Shown: in pieces, positions 15,200 through 21,291 of the stretch
How the letters are laid out: each line of letters opens with the position of its first letter
Numbering within the stretch: position 1 is the stretch's first letter
From: Synergistaceae bacterium
GTDB lineage: Bacteria; Synergistota; Synergistia; Synergistales; Aminobacteriaceae
Assembly: GCA_017455085.1 (NCBI GenBank)
Contig: JAFTBT010000005.1
Coordinates: forward strand, 1-25,503
Direction of reading: 5' to 3'
Length of the DNA stretch: 25,503 nt
Position numbers and translations under genes: made by a program
Notes under the pieces: generated by a model
Seen by the model: the letters and a program-made list of their open reading frames with translations, nothing else
What the model was told of the DNA's origin: nothing
Databases searched by the model: none

Positions 15200-17545
15200 T
15201 TGAGATACTTACGAGGAAAAATAATAGCAGGAGTTTTGTTGATGATGTTGATGTGTCCGGCAGTATATGGCGCGTCAGTAGTAGGCGGAGGCGGTGGCGT
15301 AGGTGCAAGCCCAATAACCGGAGATGCCCCGTATGCAGGTTCAGGAATCCCCGGAAGCATAATGATGCCCACAGTTCCGAATGCTCCGACTACCGGCACA
15401 ACCCCGAACATCACGACACCGAATCAGGGTATAGACTTTTCCGGAGTAGACGCGATACAGCGGGAGGTCAATAACGGCCCCGAAAATGTGGACTTGACGC
15501 AGGGAGATGCGTTGCTTGAGAGTCCCCAGCAGACCCAGCAGAATCAGCAGACAGAAGCATTAACTCCGGGAGTGAACTTTGACTCCGAAGCCTCTGAATC
15601 GGAAATCAACTCATACTTTGACCAGATACTATTTTCACGTACAGCAGGAAGCCCAATGAGTGCCCTGATGCGCCGTCTGCCGAGATTCGGGATGTCATTT
15701 TTCCGTCGGCCTCCGTCAACATATGCGCCTATGGACAACGTACCAGTAACGCAGGACTACAGAATAGGCGTAGGGGATGAAATTACACTGACGCTGTGGG
15801 GAATACCTGAGGAGGGGAATTTCCGTGTGATAGTGAACCGTGACGGCATGGCGACGATTCCGCATATAGGAGCTGTGAGGCTGGCGGGATATACCCTGCA
15901 GGAGGCTGAGCGGATAATATCTGCCCGGTTGAACCAGTATTACACGGGCTACCAGATGAATCTCTCTATGGGAAGACTGCGCTCAATCATGATATACGTT
16001 ACAGGAAATGCGGCGCGTCCCGGGGCATATACTGTGTCGTCATTTGCTACGCTGGTGAATGCACTGCTGGCATCAGGAGGGCCGAACGCGAACGGTTCAC
16101 TCAGAAAAATAGAGCTGAAGCGCAACGGAAGGACTATAACCGTGTTCGACATGTATGCGATGCTGCTGCAGGGAGACAAATCCCAAGACACCAGACTCGA
16201 AGCTGGAGACGTGATATATATTCCGCCGGTGGGGCCGTTAGTGGGATTAGCCGGAGAAGTCCAGTCGCCCGGTATCTACGAGCTGAATGGAGCTACCCGC
16301 GTGAAGGACCTGCTGTATATAGCTGGAGGACTGAAGGCACAGACGTTTAGGGGACGCGTGCAGTTCTACAGGGTATACGAGCATTCATATGCTGGAGCGA
16401 GCGAGGGAAGCCTTGACGAGATAGAGAATGACGAACTCCGTGACGGTGATATTCTCAGGATGTACCCGATATATAACTTTGCGGCGACAGCAACGGTGAA
16501 CGGTCAGGTCATGCGCGGAGGAACGTTCGTAATAGTTCCCGGTCACACGAGGGTCTCGGATCTGGTGAACAGAGCGGGAGGATTGACGGTTACGGCTTCG
16601 GATCAGGCGGAACTGGTGAGAGTAACTCCATCGCTTGAGGGGCCTGTGAATGAGCGTTTCCCGATAAATATCGTGCAGGCAATGCAGGGAGATATGCAGC
16701 ATAACCTTGCGCTCCAGCAGGGAGACACATTGACGGTGCTGGTGATCCCTTCGTGGAAGTCGCAGATACGCGTGGGGATAGCTGGGGAAGTGTTGAGGCC
16801 CGGAGTGTACTCTATGTTTGACGGTGATAGACTCTCAGACCTGATCGAGCGTGCCGGAGGGTTTACGCCTAAGGCATTTTTGCGAGGTGCGATATTCACG
16901 CGGCAGAGTGTGGCAGCAGAACAGCGCAAAGCACTCGGAGAGATGGCCGACAACATGGAGCGAGAACTGTTAGAAGCCTTGCAGAACACATCAGGCTCAA
17001 GCACATCGGCGAGTTCGTTCAATCAGGAATACCAGCGCAGGAGGCAGCTCATCAACAACTTGAGGCATCTTGACATTATGGGGCGTGTAATAACGAAAGT
17101 GGACACTCCTGCGAACATTAAAGGGACACAGTACGACTATGCTCTTCAGAACGGAGATTACCTGCGTATTCCTGAGACACCTTTGACTGTTAACGTGATG
17201 GGAGCGGTGTATTCGTCATCATCACAGCTGTACAACCCGAACATGAGCATAAATGCATATATCAACGCTGCTGGAGGAGCGATCAAGAGTGCGCACAAGC
17301 GTATGGTGTACCTGCTGAAGAGCGATGGGACGACCATAAGGCTGACGCGTAGTACTGCGATGTTGTCGAGCAAGCAGTGGACAGCACCGAGAGGATTCAC
17401 GGCGAAGGTTGAGCCCGGAGACACGATAGTAGTGCCAGTGAAGTATTCAGACCGTCAGAGTCTTGAGAACTTCAAGGACGCTATCGATGTGATCTACAAA
17501 GTGGGAGTATCAGCTGGAGTAATTATCAACGCGATAAGGAAGTAA
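15200..17545 (+). CDS. Polysaccharide export protein with multiple SLBB domains (Wza-like)
   Basis: Predicted periplasmic/outer-membrane export channel component. Order of parts (numbering from 15191): signal peptide to about residue 28, a Gly/Thr/Gln-rich linker to about 150, the polysaccharide export domain (YRIGVGDEITLTLWG, from about 190 to 265), then about five SLBB repeats beginning near 266, 350, 433, 526 and 665, each with the G-x-V-xx-PG-x-Y core followed by AGG. Between the last two lies a charged, possibly coiled segment (about 570-630). The C-terminus (VGVSAGVIINAIRK) is a short hydrophobic helix. Unlike Wza, no lipobox is seen. At nearly 785 residues it is about twice Wza and closer to multi-SLBB proteins. 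GTG at 15191 would overlap the previous stop, but TTG at 15200 has GAGGTG six bases upstream and is preferred. Confidence 0.83.
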   Translation: MRYLRGKIIAGVLLMMLMCPAVYGASVVGGGGGVGASPITGDAPYAGSGIPGSIMMPTVPNAPTTGTTPNITTPNQGIDFSGVDAIQREVNNGPENVDLTQGDALLESPQQTQQNQQTEALTPGVNFDSEASESEINSYFDQILFSRTAGSPMSALMRRLPRFGMSFFRRPPSTYAPMDNVPVTQDYRIGVGDEITLTLWGIPEEGNFRVIVNRDGMATIPHIGAVRLAGYTLQEAERIISARLNQYYTGYQMNLSMGRLRSIMIYVTGNAARPGAYTVSSFATLVNALLASGGPNANGSLRKIELKRNGRTITVFDMYAMLLQGDKSQDTRLEAGDVIYIPPVGPLVGLAGEVQSPGIYELNGATRVKDLLYIAGGLKAQTFRGRVQFYRVYEHSYAGASEGSLDEIENDELRDGDILRMYPIYNFAATATVNGQVMRGGTFVIVPGHTRVSDLVNRAGGLTVTASDQAELVRVTPSLEGPVNERFPINIVQAMQGDMQHNLALQQGDTLTVLVIPSWKSQIRVGIAGEVLRPGVYSMFDGDRLSDLIERAGGFTPKAFLRGAIFTRQSVAAEQRKALGEMADNMERELLEALQNTSGSSTSASSFNQEYQRRRQLINNLRHLDIMGRVITKVDTPANIKGTQYDYALQNGDYLRIPETPLTVNVMGAVYSSSSQLYNPNMSINAYINAAGGAIKSAHKRMVYLLKSDGTTIRLTRSTAMLSSKQWTAPRGFTAKVEPGDTIVVPVKYSDRQSLENFKDAIDVIYKVGVSAGVIINAIRK

Positions 17546-17550
17546 CGGCC

Positions 17551-17814
17551 ATGAAGAAGATATTATTGACGGTGATATTTGCCGTATTGATGAGCGCGAG
17601 TGCATTTGCTGGAGCGAAGTATGAGTACAAAGTTGTGCCGCTTGGGTCGTTGACATCCCTGCAGAAGGCGAAAGAGGCATCCTCGAAGACAGCGCAGGTT
17701 GAGGAGCTGTTGAACAAATGGGGAGCTGATGGCTGGGAAGTGAGCGAGATATTTGCGGTGCGTACGACGTTTGACCCGAATGTATTCTTCGTGATTATGA
17801 AGCGTGAACTGTAG
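17551..17814 (+). CDS. Small secreted DUF4177-like protein
   Basis: An 87-residue exported protein. The signal peptide MKKILLTVIFAVLMSASAFA is cleaved before GAKYEYK. The mature 67 residues have the DUF4177 layout: a YEYKVVPL strand, a helix with VEELLNKWGADGWEVSEI, and a closing FFVIMKREL strand. The family has no established function. It follows the SLBB export gene by five bases and is probably its co-transcribed partner. Codon use resembles the neighbouring genes. Confidence 0.75.
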   Translation: MKKILLTVIFAVLMSASAFAGAKYEYKVVPLGSLTSLQKAKEASSKTAQVEELLNKWGADGWEVSEIFAVRTTFDPNVFFVIMKREL

Positions 17815-17832
17815 AGAGTATAGCGAGAAAAC

Positions 17833-17860
17833 TTGACGAATGGGAATTTTGCGCTAGAAT
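17833..17860 (+). promoter_or_regulatory. Promoter of tRNA-Pro
   Basis: TTGACG at 17833-17838 and TAGAAT at 17855-17860, separated by 16 bases, 22 bases before the tRNA. The -10 half lies in a 15-base string repeated exactly at 19249-19263. Confidence 0.75.
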
Positions 17861-17882
17861 ATCTGCATTCACGTAAAGATTT

Positions 17883-17961
17883 CGGGACGTAGCGCAGTCT
17901 GGCTTAGCGCATCTGCATGGGGTGCAGGGGGTCGGAGGTTCGAATCCTCTCGTCCCGACCA
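17883..17961 (+). tRNA. tRNA-Pro(GGG), CCA encoded
   Basis: A full cloverleaf can be folded. The acceptor stem is CGGGACG with CGTCCCG, the D stem GCGC/GCGC with an 11-base loop, and the anticodon stem TCTGC/GCAGG with loop ATGGGGT, giving anticodon GGG. The variable loop is GGGTC and the T arm is GGAGG-TTCGAAT-CCTCT. Discriminator A and a genomic CCA follow. The T arm and variable loop are the same as in E. coli tRNA-Pro, as I recall it. Confidence 0.95.
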
Positions 17962-17976
17962 AATCAGAGAATAGTG

Positions 17977-18012
17977 CGAGGCTCTCACAGTAAGATGTGG
18001 GGGTCTCGTTTT
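17977..18012 (+). terminator. Rho-independent terminator of tRNA-Pro
   Basis: A 13-base-pair stem, CGAGGCTCTCACA (17977-17989) with TGTGGGGGTCTCG (17996-18008), including three G-U pairs and a six-base loop, followed by TTTT. It begins 15 bases after the tRNA. Confidence 0.7.
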
Positions 18013-18060
18013 CGTAAGAGATACGTTTGCCAGCGATACTAATCTATCAGTCAATGTTCA

Positions 18061-18840
18061 GGAGACGCTTCGAACGGCGCAAGCTCCTTCACCATTACGT
18101 GAGGCAGCATAACTAACACTGTAGGCAATATTTTCCACGTTACACACACCACAACTACAATCACTATTTCTGACATGAACATCAAGAATCATGACGCAGC
18201 AGGCTATTTTCTGCGGGCATCGTTCAGCATTTGGGGGACGAGCGGGAGCGACAGCGGCAAAGTTACTCTGAAGGGCTCAAGTCAGGACATTACGGACAAT
18301 ATTCTTGTGGACAGCGTCTCTACTCTCACAATGACGTTCTCGGACAATTTCGCGTTCAACGGAGCAGTCAACTCTTCAGGGCAGACAGGTACGGTGAAGA
18401 TTGTCGTTGATGAGGGCTGCGAATGAACACTTACAGCGAACTCCTACATATCGAACCTCACGAACAACGGCACAATTAATCATGGAGATGCCATCGTGAT
18501 TACGGCAACTGCCCTCAAAGCCACAATAGTCGGTAAAAGCTACAGCATGACCCTAAAAGCCTCAGGGACTTAAGCCCCTCACCCGTGAACAGCAGCAAAT
18601 CTTCCTGAAGGGCTGAGTATATCGACCAGCAGCAAAATTTCCGGCAAGCCTGTAGTCTCAGGAAGCTACACCGTAACTTTCAAGACCACGGACAGAGAAT
18701 GTACAGACAAAGCATCATTAGTGTTGAAAGTCCTGAACGTTTCCCCAAAGATGAAGGGTATTTCTTGTGTAGATAACGTGAGAGAAATATTCCTGAAGAT
18801 CACAGCTCTTCTGGTTATGGAGCAAGTTCTGTGTAGATAA
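18061..18840 (+). pseudogene. Decayed surface adhesin remnant (beta-helix plus putative Ig-like domain)
   Basis: One reading frame is recognisably protein-like for about 650 bases but is broken by in-frame stops at 18100 (TGA), 18424 (TGA), 18571 (TAA) and 18586 (TGA), ending at 18838. The pieces read GASSFTIT, ITISDMNIKNHDAAG, WGTSGSDSGKVTLKGS, TLTANSYISNLTNNGTINHGD, and LPEGLSIST...ISGKPVVSGSYTVTF. The first four resemble autotransporter-type beta-helix repeats and the last a putative Ig (He_PIG) domain of bacterial surface proteins. There is no start, signal peptide or membrane anchor, and the upstream part appears lost or frameshifted. An 83-codon open stretch (18175-18426) with an ATG survives by chance. 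Two TGA codons sit where related repeats have Trp, consistent with TGG-to-TGA decay. Other genes here use TGG for Trp and TGA as stop, so recoding is unlikely. Confidence 0.7.
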
Positions 18841-19248
18841 TGCCGAACCCAATTTCACAACTCGTGTAAGAAGTATCCAGTATCTATAGGCGGAGAGATT
18901 AGTTGCACCAAATTGTTTTGTGATAACCCCTCCAACATTGAGACATAATGCAGACTAGAGTGTGTACTGTGTATTGTTTGCAAGATGATTTCAGCCTGTA
19001 CGAGTGAAATGCAGCCTCGAAGAATTAGGGATTTTCTGTTTCTGTAGCTTGCATCCCGCAGTTTACCTTCACGCGCAGGAAGGCTCGACCTGGATGAATT
19101 GCGCTAAGTAAGTTAATTTGTCTAGGCTTCATTTTTCGTAACAGCAGCGAGGGCTATGCTGACACCAAGAACAAAGAACATACTGCACCAGCTAAAGGGG
19201 TTTGAGTTCACACATCACAACTCATACAACCGCAAGCAAGTACAGGCT
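18841..19248 (+). other. Non-coding or fully decayed stretch
   Basis: No convincing gene. A 34-codon open frame at 19156-19260 and a short open stretch ending near 19200 have no recognisable similarity or ribosome site. Probably residue of lost genes between the adhesin remnant and the restriction-modification genes. Confidence 0.5.
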
Positions 19249-19257
19249 ATTTTGCGC

Positions 19258-19263
19258 TAGAAT
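19258..19263 (+). promoter_or_regulatory. Putative -10 box of the three-gene R-M-like operon
   Basis: TAGAAT inside ATTTTGCGCTAGAAT, identical to the tRNA-Pro -10 region. It lies 32 bases before the ATG at 19296. No good -35. Confidence 0.4.
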
Positions 19264-19295
19264 CTACTCAATCCCCACGAAAGGACAACACACTC

Positions 19296-19808
19296 ATGAA
19301 CACGCAGATCAAATCCCGCGAACGTGTCGCATCTCATGGCGAAGTCTTCACCGCCGAACGCGAAGTCAAAGCTATGTGCGACCTCGTAGATGACCAATGC
19401 AGAGACTACTCCGCTACATTCCTAGAGCCTGCCTGCGGAAACGGAAACTTCCTCACAGAAATACTCTCCCGAAAACTCTCAAGCCTCCACAATGACTCAG
19501 ACTATGAGCGCAAATCCCTTATCGCATTAAGCTCACTCTACGGCATAGACATTCTCGCAGACAACATCACCGAATGCCGCAGACGACTCTATGCTCTCTG
19601 GGAGGCTCACGCAGAACACTCACAGCCCGCAAAGTGTCAGGCAAAGCGAATTTTGCAGTACAACATACTATGCGCAGATACCCTGAAGCCTGCTACAATA
19701 ATTTTCTACGAATGGACTTTCCCAGACAACGACATAGTACCGGATGGCAAACCCTTTAAGCTCAGTGAGGAGGTAACAGGACAACTTGAAATCCATTTTG
19801 ACGGGTAA
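19296..19808 (+). CDS. SAM-fold methyltransferase-like subunit without catalytic motif
   Basis: A 170-residue protein with half of a DNA methyltransferase. Motif I is canonical (TFLEPACGNGNFLTEIL, residues 41-57), preceded by SHGEVFTAEREVKAMCDLV, the usual lead-in of N6-adenine enzymes, and followed by YGIDILADNI. There is no NPPY/F tetrapeptide and no target recognition domain. Homologues I recall are annotated as stand-alone restriction subunit M proteins of about 220-230 residues, so this is likely a natural family member with a shortened tail and not a broken gene. The ATG is 10 bases after AAGGAC. It overlaps the next gene by 23 bases, so the two are probably coupled. It may bind SAM and assist the Eco57I-like partner; its exact role is not known to me. 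Confidence 0.72.
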   Translation: MNTQIKSRERVASHGEVFTAEREVKAMCDLVDDQCRDYSATFLEPACGNGNFLTEILSRKLSSLHNDSDYERKSLIALSSLYGIDILADNITECRRRLYALWEAHAEHSQPAKCQAKRILQYNILCADTLKPATIIFYEWTFPDNDIVPDGKPFKLSEEVTGQLEIHFDG

Positions 19809-21291
19809 GAACCCCGATGTATTGATGTGCCTCGCCAATCTATCAAGCGATGAGATTTTCACTCCGCCCGCGCTCGCTAACAGAATGCTCGACCTTCTGC
19901 CTCAGCAGCTATTCGCCAATCCATACGCAAAGTTTCTTGACCCTGCATGTAAGTCCGGAGTCTTTCTGCGCGAGATAGTGAAGAGACTCATTGCTGGCCT
20001 TGCGGACAAAATCCCGGACCTTCAGAAGCGCATAGACCACATCATGAAGTATCAGGTCTACGGAATAGCCTTGACGGATTTGGCGGCTATGACCTCACGC
20101 AGGACTGTATACTGCTCCAGAAACGCGAACAGCATCTACAGCCAGTGCAGGTTTGACGACCCCGACGGCAGAGTACGCTTCAGGAACTGCGCACACGACT
20201 ACGACAAGAAGGGGCATTGCCGGTATTGCAGGTACTCACGGAAGGAAGACACAGGAGAGGAGATACAGGCGTATGAGTTCATACACACGGACAGGCCGGA
20301 GGACATTTGGGGCATGAAGTTTGACGTGATTATCTCCAACCCTCCGTACCAGATGAGCGACGGCGGATTTGGCAAAAGCGCAAGGCCTATATATCACAAA
20401 TTCATAGAGCAGGCCAAGAAGCTCAACCCTAAGCACATTGTGATGATTATTCCCGCTAGGTGGTACGCTGGCGGCAAAGGTCTTGACGACTTCAGGAGGA
20501 AAATGCTCAAGGACAGGCATATACGAGTCCTTCATGACTTTCCGGAGTCTGCTGACTGTTTCGGTGAAGTGCAGATTAAGGGCGGAGTGTGTTATTTCCG
20601 TTGGGACAGGGACAGCGAAGGCGACTGCGAGGTTACGAATCATGTAGGAGAGAATATTTCTGTGATGATTCGTCCGCTGATTGAGAAGGGGATTGATACA
20701 TTCATCAGGTACAACGAGGCAATCCCCATACTGCGCAAGGTGAGAGAGTTTCACGAGAATAGTTTTTCTGAGCTTGTGAGTCCGCGTAAACCTTTCGGCC
20801 TTCCAACAACAGAGCAAGGAGGAGAAAACGGAACAGTAAGACTATATGCGAGCAAGACTGATGGATTTACTTCACGCCTTCTGATAAAGACAAATGCAGA
20901 ATGGATTGATAAATGGAAAATTTTTGTTCCTGCATTAGGGAGCGGAAGTGATACATTTCCTCACTCGATAATAGGTAAGCCGTTTGTAGGGAAGCCTGGA
21001 TCTGCTTGCACAGAGACATATTTATTAATCGGCCCGTTCGATGATGAGGATACTGCTTATAATGTGCTCTTCTACATGGAGACAAAATTCTTCCGTTTCC
21101 TCGTCCTGCTGCTGAAGAATACTCAACATGCTACCCGCGAGGTCTACTCGCTAGTACCCATGCAGGATTTTTCCCGCCCGTATGATGACGCTTACCTCTA
21201 CGCAAAATACGGCCTCACCACAGAAGAAATATCATTCATCGCCTCCATGATACGCCCCATGACCCTTAAGGAGGACTCCCCCAATGCCTGA
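19786..21291 (+). CDS. Eco57I-like N6-adenine DNA methyltransferase
   Basis: Predicted modification enzyme of a restriction-modification-like system. The N-terminus ILTGKNPDVLMCLANLSSDEIFTPP leads into motif I with an unusual lysine (LDPACKSGVF, residues 51-60), and the catalytic tetrapeptide is NPPYQ at residues 185-189 (IISNPPYQMSDGG). Order I before IV is as in gamma-class and Eco57I-type enzymes. Between them a Cys/His cluster (CAHDYDKKGHCRYC) could bind zinc. The C-terminal 250 residues form the presumed target recognition region. The 501 residues look complete. The start is TTG at 19786, supported by similarity of MKSILTGKNPDVL to family N-termini. It overlaps the upstream subunit gene by 23 bases and the downstream helicase by 8. 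Confidence 0.85.
   Translation: MKSILTGKNPDVLMCLANLSSDEIFTPPALANRMLDLLPQQLFANPYAKFLDPACKSGVFLREIVKRLIAGLADKIPDLQKRIDHIMKYQVYGIALTDLAAMTSRRTVYCSRNANSIYSQCRFDDPDGRVRFRNCAHDYDKKGHCRYCRYSRKEDTGEEIQAYEFIHTDRPEDIWGMKFDVIISNPPYQMSDGGFGKSARPIYHKFIEQAKKLNPKHIVMIIPARWYAGGKGLDDFRRKMLKDRHIRVLHDFPESADCFGEVQIKGGVCYFRWDRDSEGDCEVTNHVGENISVMIRPLIEKGIDTFIRYNEAIPILRKVREFHENSFSELVSPRKPFGLPTTEQGGENGTVRLYASKTDGFTSRLLIKTNAEWIDKWKIFVPALGSGSDTFPHSIIGKPFVGKPGSACTETYLLIGPFDDEDTAYNVLFYMETKFFRFLVLLLKNTQHATREVYSLVPMQDFSRPYDDAYLYAKYGLTTEEISFIASMIRPMTLKEDSPNA

Noticed and set aside
17930..17961. Integrated element with attachment sites at the tRNA-Pro 3' end
   Set aside because: No second copy of the tRNA end was found by eye downstream, and no integrase gene is in the window.
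18061..18840. Alternative genetic code (TGA as Trp)
   Set aside because: All intact genes in the window use TGG for Trp, and several stop at TGA; the remnant also carries a TAA.
19156..19260. 34-codon small gene
   Set aside because: No ribosome site or recognisable similarity, and it runs through the -10 region of the next operon.
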